Source of the DNA: Toxorhynchites rutilus septentrionalis
Lineage: Eukaryota; Arthropoda; Insecta; Diptera; Culicidae
Assembly (NCBI RefSeq): GCF_029784135.1
Contig: NC_073745.1
Span: 113,202,716 to 113,266,715, forward strand
Reading direction: 5' to 3'
Length of the DNA: 64,000 bases
In this document: positions 23,601 to 33,759 of the stretch, piece by piece
Numbering within the stretch: position 1 is the stretch's first letter
Layout of the letters: every line of letters starts with the position of its first letter
Notes under the pieces: generated by a model
What the model was told of the DNA's origin: nothing
Databases searched by the model: none
The model's input: the letters and a program-made list of their open reading frames with translations, nothing else
Position numbers and translations under genes: made by a program

Positions 23601-23976
23601 TCTGTCAAACGTTGAGCCTCAAATTGTTCATGCAACGCTTTCCATTCAGCCCGTAACAAGAGCATTTGCACAATATTAGTGTCGGTCCCCGCTCCCAAAG
23701 ATGTTTATTGCATAAAAAGGAAATCGTCGGAAATTCGACTAGAAAACAGACACACATCGTAAAACATTCGTAAACCCTTTTTTTTCTTATATTTCCATGT
23801 TTCGTATCTGTCAGTCCCGTGAGACCGACACAGGGCTTAACGTGTTAAATAAAATGCTTCGAAATGCCTTCTGAAGCAAAACACTTTTTCCAACGAACAA
23901 GCCAATCACCGAAATACATTTTTTTGATCTTTTTTATTCAGGAACTGCCTTTAGTTCACGCAGCGAATTCGTTTTC
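20677..23976. other. Long anonymous stretch
   Basis: About 3.3 kb without a supported gene. The repeat shared with 8335-8475 lies at about 23610-23720. Frames of 60-86 residues at 21718-21978 and 22173-22394 have no recognisable content. The 22000-22850 part is less AT-rich, and could be host intergenic or UTR sequence. Confidence 0.4.
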
Positions 23977-23986
23977 ATGACTTCAA

Positions 23987-24044
23987 AGTTAGAGGCGAAT
24001 GAACTGCAAAGTTTAAAGCCTCTTAAATACAAAGAAGAAGAAGA
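23987..24044 (+). mobile_element. 5'-truncated retroposon tail with GAA repeat
   Basis: A perfect 10-bp direct repeat, atgacttcaa (23977-23986 and 24045-24054), flanks 58 bases that end in an aagaagaagaaga tail. This is the footprint of target-primed insertion of a severely truncated SINE or LINE. It is distinct from the SINE at 48779-49056, which also ends in GAA repeats. Confidence 0.75.
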
Positions 24045-24176
24045 ATGACTTCAATTACCACGAAGGGGTAATTTATGTTTCGGAAACAGGAAAAGTCATA
24101 CCCATGTCTGGTTGCCAGTAATTGTGCGTTGGATGAATGTAGAATTTGATCATTCAAGTGTGTCACTAGGCACTTA

Positions 24177-25452
24177 AAGGGTGTGTCACATCAAATTGCA
24201 TCACAGAAAAAACGCTGTAGAAATTCGCCCAGTAGACCGATCCTTTTGAAAATTTTGGACAGTAAAATAAAAACTATTAAACAACTTTTGGCATTTTCGT
24301 TTTATTCATACTTCGAGCCCAAGCCCGTATGCTCGCACCTTCCTCTTTACCCCGTCCATAAAGTTCTGTACAACGTCAGGTTGTAGTTTTTTTTGAACAG
24401 AAATCCATTTTCTCTTGAAGTCCGTCTCCGATTTGACAACTTTTGGGTTCTTATGGAGGGCCTGCTTCATAATCGCCCAGTATTTTTCTATTGGGCGATG
24501 CTCCGGCGCGTTGGGCGGGTTCATTTCCTTTTGCACGAAGGTGACCCCGTTGGCTTCGTACCACTCCAACACGTCCTTTGAATAGTGGCACGAAGCGAGA
24601 TCCGGCCAGAAGATGGTCGGGCCCTCGTGCTGCTTCAATAGTGGTAGTAAGCGCTTCTGTAGGCACTCCTTAAGGTAAACCTGCCCGTTTACCGTGCCGG
24701 TCATCACGAAGGGGGCGCTCCGCTTTCCGCAAGAGCAGATCGCTTGCCACACCATAGTTTCTACTTGCGAATCTCCTCCGGAACGCTGAATTTGTCCTCT
24801 GCGGAGAAGAACAACAGGCCCGGCAGCTGACGAAAGTCCGCTTTGACGTAGGTTTCGTCGTCCATTACCAGGCAATGCGGCTTCGTCAGCATTTCGGTGT
24901 ACAGCTTCCGGGCTCGCGTCTTCCCCACCATGTTTTGCCTTTCGTCGCGGTTAGGAGCCTTCTGAACCTTGTATGTACGCAGGCCCTCCCGCTGCTTGGT
25001 CCGCTGGACGAATGAACTTGACAAATTCAGCTTATTGGCGACATCCCGGACCGAACTTCTCGGATCACGTCTAAACTGCTTAACTACGCGCTTGTGATCT
25101 TTTTCACTGACGGAGCATCCATTTTTGCCGTTCTTCACCTTCCGGTCGATGGTTAGGTTCTCGAAGTATCGTTTTAGTACTCTGCTGACCGTGGATTGGG
25201 CGATTCCCAGCATCTTACCGATGTCCCGATGTGACAACTCCGGATTCTCGAAATGAGTGCGCAGGATTAATTCACGACGCTCTTTTTCGTTCGACGACAT
25301 TTTTCCAAATTTACGAAAAATTGACAGTGAAGCATGGCCAACGTGATCTATACACTCTTATCTGATTATAAGCGAAAGCTGAAGATATAAATCCCAAAAA
25401 TTAAATTTCTACAGGGTTTTTTCCGTGATGCAATTTGATGTGACACACCCTT
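24177..25452 (-). mobile_element. DD37E (ITm) Tc1/mariner element, copy 2
   Basis: A 1276-base element flanked by TA (24175-24176 and 25453-25454) with ends aagggtgtgtcacatcaaat and inverse. It is closely related to 11311-12576 but inverted. Its transcript-3' end (left in the window) carries about 37 extra bases right after the terminal repeat. These match the sub-terminal sequence of the other end (gaaaaaacgctgtagaaatt), so its inverted repeats are longer than in copy 1. Confidence 0.92.
24306..25300 (-). pseudogene. DD37E transposase, stop plus 22-base deletion
   Basis: It begins MSSNEKERRELIL at 25300 and matches copy 1 closely through the helix-turn-helix region and VMDDETYVKAD. After VPEEIRK a stop (tag) replaces the CAG of copy 1. 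Seven bases on, 22 bases present in copy 1 are missing, joining directly to ATGGTGTGGCAAGC and changing the frame. The remainder (WQAICSCGKRSAPF ... NAPEHRPIEKYW ... GLGLEV) is open to 24306 and preserves the second Asp and the Glu. Its C-terminus lacks the frameshift seen in copy 1, so the two copies carry different lesions. Confidence 0.9.
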
Positions 25453-25522
25453 TAATAACGATGAAATTTTTGAAGCTCTTTTGAAGCGCGTGCCTCTCTT
25501 GTCCAAAACCTCAACCAAAATA

Positions 25523-26737
25523 TTGGGTTGGGGAAAAAGAAATGCCGTATATTGTCAATATATGGCAAAACTTAAACAAATCTTGTGTTGTACTTATCGC
25601 ATCGGGTCATACTATACGGCTATTTAAAGACGACAATCTGTGCTACAAGTGTCGTTTTGACAGTGTTGTGATTGTCCTTTCAGTCTCAGTCAGTCAGTCA
25701 AGCAAGAAATTCGCCATATTTTACGTTTTTACTACCTGAGAGGTAAAACTGCTATGAAGGCGGCCGAAAAAATTCGTGTAGTTCATGGCCCCGATACTGT
25801 AATGACTCGCACAGCACAGCGTTGGTTTGATCGATTTCTTTCTGATGTAGTGTCTGTCGAAGATACACCCCGTACTGGTAGGAAGATCGTCGTGGAAACC
25901 GATAAAATCGTTGAAATCATCCAAGTATACCGGCATGTGAGCACTCGCTCGATTGGCCAGGAACTGGGTATAGACCATAAAACCGTTTGGAACTATTTGC
26001 GGAAGATTGGATTCCAAAAAAGCTGGATGTATGGGTGCCACACGAGTTGACGCAAAAAAAATCTTTCAGACCGAATCAACGCCTGCAATGCACTGCTGAA
26101 ACGGAACGAACTCGACCCATTTTTGAAGAAGATGGTGACTGGTGATGAAAAGTGGATCACGTACGACAATCTAAAGCGAAAAAAGTCGTGGTCGAAGCGC
26201 GGTGAGCCGGCCCAAACCATCGCCAAGCCCGGATTGACGACCAGGAAGGTTTTGCTGTGTGTCTGGTGGGATTGGAAGGGAATCATCCACTATGAGCTGC
26301 TCAACTATGGCCAGACCCTCAACTCGGTTCTCTACTGTGAGCAGCTTTACCGTTTGAATCAGGCGATTGATCAGAAGCGGCCAGAAATGAGCAATAAAAA
26401 TGGTGCTGTTTTCCACCAGGACAACGCTCGGCCTCACACATCTTTGAGGACCCGCCAGAAGCTACGGGGCTCGGATGGGATGTCCTATTGCATCCACCGT
26501 ATAGTCCGGACCTGGATCCAAGTGATTATCATTTTTTCCGGTCCATGCAAAACGCTCTTGGTGATACTAAGTTGGCCTCAAAAGAGGCTTGCGAAAACTG
26601 GCTGTCTGAGTTTTTTTGCAAATAAGGAGGGTGGTTTTATAAGGGGGGATTATGAAGTTGCCTTCTAAATGGCAACAAATCTGCGAACAAAACGGCGCAT
26701 ATTTGACTTAAATTGGATGATTTTAAGTATGTTAAAT
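25523..26737 (+). mobile_element. Irritans-like mariner, left portion
   Basis: The left end ttgggttggggaaaaagaaa follows a TA at 25521-25522. The element is interrupted at 26737 by the Gypsy retrotransposon. It resumes at 37201-37255, where the inverse end (tttctttttctccaaccct) is followed by TA. Without the insertion the mariner would be about 1.27 kb, the normal size. Confidence 0.9.
25690..26725 (+). pseudogene. Irritans-like mariner transposase, broken
   Basis: The frame reads KQEIRHILRFYYLRGKTAMK, then a helix-turn-helix region (TRTAQRWFDRFLSDV, STRSIGQELGIDHKTVWNYL). No ATG precedes the first motif in frame, so the start codon appears lost. After FQKSW the frame shifts. The catalytic part resumes with MVTGDEKWITYDNLKRKKSW, LLCVWWDWKGIIHYELL and GAVFHQDNARPHTS, then shifts again before the third acidic residue. 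The C-terminal tail is recognisable only in alternate frames around 26460-26720. The first and second catalytic aspartates are present. Confidence 0.85.
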
Positions 26738-27828
26738 TGTAACCGTTCGAAGTCCCGACTCGCGAGTGTAGTAAAACACGGTGGCTTTAGCGCCACTCCC
26801 AGTAGGGAGACCACCTGTCGTGTTGAGTTAATGCCCGACTAACTACAAGAATAGCTCAGGGTCAAGTTATCCTCGAACGCACGATCCACGTTATCCACGC
26901 CTCTAATCCGTTCTCCTCTCTTCCCCTATTGTAACAATCCACATTATCCTTCTCTCTTCTGTTTCCCCACTTCATGAATATAACGAACGATCGTGTAACG
27001 TGATAACGGGTTACGTCATGGCCATGCGTATAACGGTCAACTACCTGCGCGCAGGGTTTTAGCGGACTGATGATGATGGGCTGCGTAAAATGCTGTGTGC
27101 GCCGACTGAATACAGTTGATGCTCGGTTTGGTGTCGGTTATAAACCGTATCTCGAGTGGCTACCGCACGGGATCTTGGGGTCAGGTCAGTCTGTTCCGTT
27201 GCGGTTTACAATCACTGTCGAGCTTCGACGTAAAATGTTGGGGAATCTCGCATCCCACAAATTCAAGTCTGGGAAATCGTTTATCCCACATACGCCGCCT
27301 GTTGAACAGGCTTTCTGTTCAACGGTAATGATATGTTACAATTTTGATAAGGGATGAGAGGAGCGTAGTTACCTGTTATTTTCGATAACTTAAATTTAGC
27401 GGAACAATAAATATTTATTTGATCTAATAACTGTTTTTTTTTTCAAACTGAAAGTAAACTGAATTAATAATTCTTTTCTTTATTACTTCTGTCACTTCTA
27501 CTATCTACTGAGAGCACATTTCACCTAGTACCTTTTTGTACTTTCGCGCACAATTAAAAAATATGTTCCACTCTCTGACCGCTTCACAAACGAAATGGCC
27601 GAGAGTTTCTGAAGATAGAAGGCCGTAGCCGTAGTATGCCAAATGGCGACTTATTTCCGCCCGAAAGTTTCTTGCAAACGATTTCGCCGTGAAACTGTAC
27701 GACGTTCCCTTATCGATAGTCATTATCGACAATGGATACCTGAGGAAAACTGGACCCCTAATAGATGTCGTTGTTGTGGTGTTTTTTTGATTATTCGGCA
27801 ACGATATTGACAGCGGAAAAACGTTACA
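26738..27828 (-). repeat. Gypsy 3' LTR (1091 bp)
   Basis: Ends tgtaacc ... cgttaca. Nearly identical to 35885-37200 except that about 245 bases after 'gggtcaagttatc' are missing here and there are a few small indels. Just right of it on the minus strand is a purine-rich gtgaggggtga, a plausible polypurine tract. The 95- and 70-residue frames inside both LTRs are chance frames in repeat sequence. Confidence 0.92.
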
Positions 27829-29018
27829 TCACCCCTCACAGTTTTATGAAAATTTGATCAATTGATTGATCAAATTTTCATAATCCAGATCATAGATATT
27901 TCTTTTCTACAACCACATATGTCAGATCAATCACAAGATGTATGCTACAACAATTCAATTGATATACCTAATAACGTAAACTTGACCAAACTAACAAATT
28001 CTGCTATGCTTCTTTTGAACTGAATTTCTCATCATCGAAATCTTTCATCGCAGATTTCTCGACCCACTGGAAAGTCTATGTTCTTCGAAGTAGAAATTAT
28101 AAAAGACTTTATCTTGTTCCATAAAATATTATTCCATCTGAATTATTTTAATAAAAAAAACAATTCTGCTCATCAAATACCAATTTGACCTACATCAGAA
28201 TGTACGGTTTCACATAAAAGTTTACTGCTTAATACATAATATCGCACCGCTCTACGCGGAATAAAAACATCGAATTGAACTGACAGCATAACGTTATACC
28301 CTGTGATCGAAAAATGAACTGTCATTACTACAATTTCAATTGTGTTAATCACTTGACAGACCTTTCTGGCTTTATGGGCACCTTACACGATCAAACTGAT
28401 TGACAATAAGTGTCTTCAATATCGTGACAGCTAGGCTTTCGACATCCGATCTAACCTCAATCAATATTTTGCCACCTTACACGGTCAATATCTCCCTCAA
28501 CCCGAGACAGCGAAAATATCCGCGATGGCTAGTGGTGACATTCGAGTTTGGGATCCAAACTATTCTCCATCAGATTAGAAGGCTAAATTGCAATTTTCAA
28601 TTGGTAAAATTTGAATGAAAATATCTACTTAGTATTATTTAATTAGTTGAAGCGCGTAGTCCTAACTCTAACTTAACCTATTTTCTATGAATTTTTAGAT
28701 ATTCCTACTAAAATTTATTATTATTATATAACGTCAGTTTCAGATACAATTTTTGTATGGGATTTTCTCACCACTTGCAGAAAAAAAGTGATTTGCATTC
28801 ACATAGAATACTAATTTGATTTGGAAAAAGTAATTTTCATTCATAATTTACACTTTAAAACTCGTTTTTCCTTCTCAAAAACACATCATAATACTCGCTT
28901 CACAAATACAGACTGATCCTTTCAGTTTCAGGGATGCCAGATTATTTTAGATTGTGAAAATATATGCAAATTATATTATCTGCAAGCAAATGTTTTTATT
29001 CGATAAATAAGACTATGA

Positions 29019-29153
29019 CAGTAGAACCCCGATTATATGTATCTGTATCTGTACCCCGATTATCTGTATCTGTATCTATTTTTGTATTGATAAAAAATAG
29101 TTTCTATGTTTAAAAATCATCCCAACTATTCACGGATAATCGGGATTCTACTG
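29019..29153. mobile_element. Pogo-like mini MITE
   Basis: Ends cagtagaaccccgattat and inverse ataatcgggattctactg; right flank TA, left flank GA (a one-base change from TA). The 135-base interior includes an imperfect tatctgtatctgta repeat. Confidence 0.78.
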
Positions 29154-29383
29154 TAACTTGAATTACCACCTGTGATTTTCCCAGATCTTCTCATTCTCCA
29201 AATTTTATAGCGGAGTGTGAAGAAACACACAACTTAGACTAAAGTGGCTGCCCCGCTCGCTAGCGCAAAGAATGACCGAGTTCAATGTTAAAAACATTCC
29301 TAAGACGTTGTTAATTTTCATTCACTCTCTCACCATCACATTGTCAGTTACGCGAAAAGTACTGTATTTTGCTATTTTAGGTA

Positions 29384-29619
29384 CAGTAATTTACATTTAA
29401 TGTGACATTTTTCTAATTGGACAGACCTGTATGCGACACGTTTAGTTAGACATTTTTGTAAACATCGAGTTCGGGCCCAAATTATGGCCCCACATTGACA
29501 TTCGCCGCCAGACGTCGACGCTGTACCACTCTCATCTTCAATGTCCAATTACAGGTCAAATCGCCTCCAATGCGACACTGAGTGGTTCTCCGGCATGTCG
29601 CATTAAATGTAAATTACTA
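29384..29619. mobile_element. TA-flanked MITE with CAGTAATTTACATT ends
   Basis: The left end cagtaatttacatttaatg is matched inverted (cattaaatgtaaattact) at the right, with TA flanks at 29382-29383 and 29620-29621. Length 236 bases, non-coding. The end type and TA duplication indicate a Tc1/mariner-like MITE. Confidence 0.82.
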
Positions 29620-30399
29620 TATCAGTTTTCCAAACCAAAAGCTTTCGTTTATGATTCCTACAATTTCAGAAGTTTATAAATTTTAATTGCAATCGCAAAA
29701 AAGACTAACAAACATTAAATGTCCGCTTGCAAATCTGGCAACTCAGTCTGGAAGTCCGTGAGGTAAAACGTCAACATCATGCATCCATACGAAATGTCAC
29801 GATATTGATGCCCGAAAATCAGAAAATCCGGATTTCTGCGTTGTCGGCCATGTTCAGCTGTCATTATGCTCCCAAATGTCATCATATTGTCAATAAATTT
29901 GACCGTGTAAGGTCCGCTTTAGGGTGATGATCGAGGCGGTTGGGAAATTTTTAACTTTTGAGAAATATTCATTTAAAGGTAAGTACTATATTTACTTATT
30001 CGTATTTGTTCCTGCTTGTTTAATATATTTTTGTGTATTTATAATCATTTACTTTTCAGGTTTTCAGGCTTTTCAGGTTGAGGTTACGGGATGACGTCAT
30101 ATGCGAACTATATAAGCTATGAGAAATCTTGGATACGTGGACGGATAATAATAGAATGGAATTCAAATTTTATCTTATGTTTAGACTGGAATGATGATAA
30201 CATCAGATTAAAAAGGTTAGCTTTGCATGATGTTGTGACGATGTCTTGCTTCGGTGATGACGTCGATAAGGTTAGGTGATGTAAACACTACTAACATAGG
30301 TTTAAGGTTTGTTTTGTCGCTCGATTTTCTTGATGTGTTTTCTTTTTTTTCTTGTACATTTCCATCTATGGGATAATGTCATAGCTTGTTAATTTTTCT

Positions 30400-33300
30400 T
30401 TAAAACTTTTTCAGAAAATTCGCATGAAATATACCGAGGACTTTATTGTTATTGTCTATCAATTCATAGCTATCTCCCAAACATCTCTTCACATATGCTA
30501 CCGTATATTTCGGGCCAAGCTTTGCACAATAATCTTTTGCTTTACTTGATAATGTGGTGGACTTTTTGAGTACCTTTTCTCCCACACGATATGTTGGCGC
30601 ATTTTTATTTGATCTCAAATTGTAGTATATCGATTGTTACTGATAAGCTTCAGCTAAGTTTTTCCTTACTTCCGATAACAATTTTTCACGTTCTCCGCTA
30701 TCATATGAAACACCTGATTTAGTATTTGTTTCACGTATTTTATCATATTCGGTTCCATTCGTTATTTGATTTCTACCGAACATTACATAATACTAAATAT
30801 ACAGTTGATACGTGTACTGAATCTCGAAGAGAATTGGCGATTTGCTGTATATTCTCGGACCATCGTTTGTGATTTCCTTTAAGCGTTGCTCGAATTGCAG
30901 TTGTTATTACTCTGTTTACACGCTCGCTATTGTTTACCTGTGGGTGGTATGCAGGCGTTAGCCAATGCTTTACCCCATACTGCTTAAGTAGGTTGCCAAA
31001 TTCTTTAGAACAAAATTGTGTCCCGTTGTCAGACAACACTACTTCCGGGACACCAAACAACAGGAATACTGAATGTTCGAGAAATTTTACGAGTGAGGAA
31101 GCTGTCGCTTCGCGAAATGGTTGCACGAGAATGAATTTCGTGAAGACGTCTGTTAATACAAGCAGACAAGTGTTTCGTTCTTTACCCGATGATGGGAAAG
31201 GTCCAATGTAGTCCAGAGTTAAGAACTGCCATGAATGTTCACAAAATTTCTTCTGAGAACCCATTGGGGGTGTGGGGTTTATATTGATCGCTTTAGAAGT
31301 TTTGCAAGGCAGACAATATATCTTTTTGTTTCGGTTGCCATTTTTGGCCAGAAATATTTTTCCTTGAGTTTACCTAACGTTTTCTCATAACCAAGATGAG
31401 AAGGTTCATGCGTAGCCCGAATGATTTCGGCGCGTTCCATGACTGGTGGGTAATATTTCCACTCAAAGCGTTTGTCTTTGAACTTTCCAGTTTCATCGAC
31501 GTGTTTGTATACTCGATTTTCAGAAACCATGAAACTTCTGAATTTTTCAGAGTTATGTTTAATGTTATTTATGAGGTTTTTATAATCTTGGTCAACAAGT
31601 TGTATTGACTCTATGCGTGATAAACAGTCTGCCAATACGTTGTCTTTACCTTTACGATATCGTATAATGAAATCATACGATTGTAATTTTGAAGCCCAAC
31701 GCAATAATCTAGAATTGGCGTTTACAGCTGAAATAGAAAACAGCCAAGTGATGCTTTTAGCGTCTGTAATTACAGTAAACGTGGTTCCTTCAACATAGTG
31801 ACGAAAATTCTCGATAGCTAACAAGACGGCCAGACATTCCTTTTCCGTCGCTGAATATTTCCTTTGGGTACTCGATAGCTTTTTGCTGAGTAGCCAATTA
31901 TACGTTTACCATCGTCATGTTCTTGAATAAGAGCTGCACCTACTGCAAGTTGAGATGCATCTGTTTCAATTAGGAAAGGACGAGCATAATCCGGGTTTGC
32001 TAAAACCGGTGCTGATGTCAAAATCGATTTTAAATCGCTGAGTGCTTTCTCTGCATCTTCAGACCACGTGAACTTTTTTGATTTCTTCAAAAGATCAGTA
32101 ATAGGTGAGGTGATATGACTGTACTTTTTTATGAATTTTTGGTAGAATCCAATTAGTCCCAACAATCGTCTAACTTCTCGTATGCTCTTCGATCGAGGAT
32201 AATTCAAAATTGGTTCTAATTTTGTGCTTTCAATGGATAAACCATTTTCGTTCAACAAATAACCTAGATACCTAACCTGTTTACGTAAAATGCGACTCTT
32301 TTCAACAGAAATGGTCAATCCAGCATGCTTTAGTCTGGCAGCTACGATTTTTAATAAGCGCAAATGATCTTCCAGTTTTTCGGTCGCGATTATAATATTG
32401 TCCAAATATATGAAAACATTTGGCTCTAAATCGAACCCTATGGCTAGGTTCATCAGCCTGCTCATGGTGAAAGGCGCATCCTTCAGACCAAATGGAACGA
32501 CCTTGAACCTATATAGACCCTTTGGCGTTCGAAACGCTGTATAATTCCTGGATTTCTCATCAAGAGGAATTTGAAAATAAGCGTCTTTTAAATCAACGAT
32601 ACTAAAATATTTTGATTTTTGCAGACGATGGAAAATTTCTGTCATATTGCGCATGGGATAAGCATCCTTTTTCGTGATGGAATTAATTTTGCGTGAATCG
32701 AGGCAAACACGGATTTTACCATTGGATTTCTTGACGGGCACTAAGGGGCTTGCCATTTCAGTAGTGCACTCCTCAATGACATCCAAAGTTTTCCAGCGTT
32801 CCAATTCAGGTTCAATTTTCTCCCTCATCTTAGATGAGTATTTATACATCGGTAATTCTCTAACTTTAGCTCCTTCTACAAGTTCTATTTCGTGTGTTAT
32901 TAATGTGGTTCGACCTAGACGATTCTCTGTTGTGCAGTCAAAAAAATTTAGGGTTTCTTTAAGTTCTCTTCGATTTTCATCTGACAACATATGTTCAGTT
33001 TCTACCGATTCGATTACTCGATCTGTATCACGTGGCAGATCCAAAGTAGGAATATCAAGGGAATCATCATCTTCAGGATGAGATTTCATGATTATTTCAT
33101 CTCCATCAGACGGCTCCATGAAATGTATCGATAATGAAATTACGTCTACATTTTCAGAGACTGTATTTTGTTCAATTCGTAAGCAATTGATTGATGGGTT
33201 TTCAGTCAAATTTGATGTCCATGTGAGTTCTAAATCTTGAATTTTATTCTGAGAGGCTATCATGGGACGAATTTGGAAAGCTCTCCAGAAATCCATTCCC

Positions 33301-33665
33301 AATATTAAGGGTTTTCGAATCTGTGGAACTACTAAAGTCGAAATTACTTTAGTTTCGGTACCAAGAGTGTAAGGTATGTTGACGTACCCAAGACATGTAT
33401 GTTCTGTGTCATCAGCGGTACATATTTTTATGTTTGATTTTAGAATTTTGAAAACATGTGCTTCGATTAAGTCTATGCAATTGGTTACGCTGACTCCAGC
33501 TCCAGAGTCGAGTAATGCTATAATTTCTGTTCCAAGCACGTTAATTTTTATGTGTGGACAAATGTTAGGGTTGACTCGAACTTCTAAGATAGATGTATCA
33601 TTCATGATATCATCGTGAGACTTGGGAATTGATTCTACGCGCGAGATGGTTGAATTCCTAGGCAA
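30400..33665 (-). pseudogene. pol: Gypsy Pol: protease, RT, RNase H, integrase
   Basis: The first open block (33665-31818) contains the aspartic protease motif ALLDSGAGVSV. The reverse transcriptase follows (AYFQIPLDEKSRNYTAF, FKVVPFGLKDAPFTMSRLMN), then the RNase H start (FLIETDASQLAVGAAL). The RT active site reads YLDN instead of YLDD (codon 32397-32399, GAT/GAC to AAT). A one-base loss near 31880 shifts to 31824-31279, which holds the RNase H end (ADCLSRIE) and the integrase zinc region (ATHEPSHLGYEKTL). Another shift leads to the integrase core at 31264-30773 (LDYIGPF, LSDNGTQF, AYHPQVNNSERVNR). The integrase C-terminus (KLGPKYTVAYVKRC, IFHANFLKKF) lies at 30618-30400. There is no usable single frame, and an active-site change independently predicts loss of RT activity. 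Confidence 0.9.
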
Positions 33666-33759
33666 ACACCCCGCATTTAATTTGTTGATGGATGTTTTTC
33701 CGAAAAACTATACCTGTTCAAACTTGGATGTTTCTTCTCACAAGTTTTAGTGGTTCGTC

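Larger units (their letters stand above)
28379..29913. mobile_element. Foldback element nested in Gypsy
   Basis: Left CACCTTACACGATCAAACTG-ATTGACAATA and the inverse of 29884-29913 agree at most positions over 30 bases. A second partial copy of the end (caccttacacggtcaatat) lies just inside, at about 28473. The flanks gctttatggg and gctttaggg look like a 9-10-bp target duplication with one indel, which would fit Mutator-type elements. It carries two smaller MITEs, 29019-29153 and 29384-29619. Confidence 0.7.
27829..30399. other. Gypsy internal 3' region, non-coding
   Basis: Between integrase and the 3' LTR no env-like frame is visible on either strand. About 1.5 kb of it is the foldback at 28379-29913. 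The rest (27829-28378 and 29914-30399) is AT-rich element or captured sequence. Confidence 0.6.

Noticed and set aside
27070..27357. 95-residue frame repeated at 36466-36753, looking like a duplicated gene
   Set aside because: Both lie inside the two LTRs of the Gypsy element; the duplication is the LTR itself and no domain is present.
26738..30399. Env-bearing errantivirus
   Set aside because: No signal peptide, fusion or transmembrane frame was found downstream of integrase; the space is filled with a foldback and MITEs.
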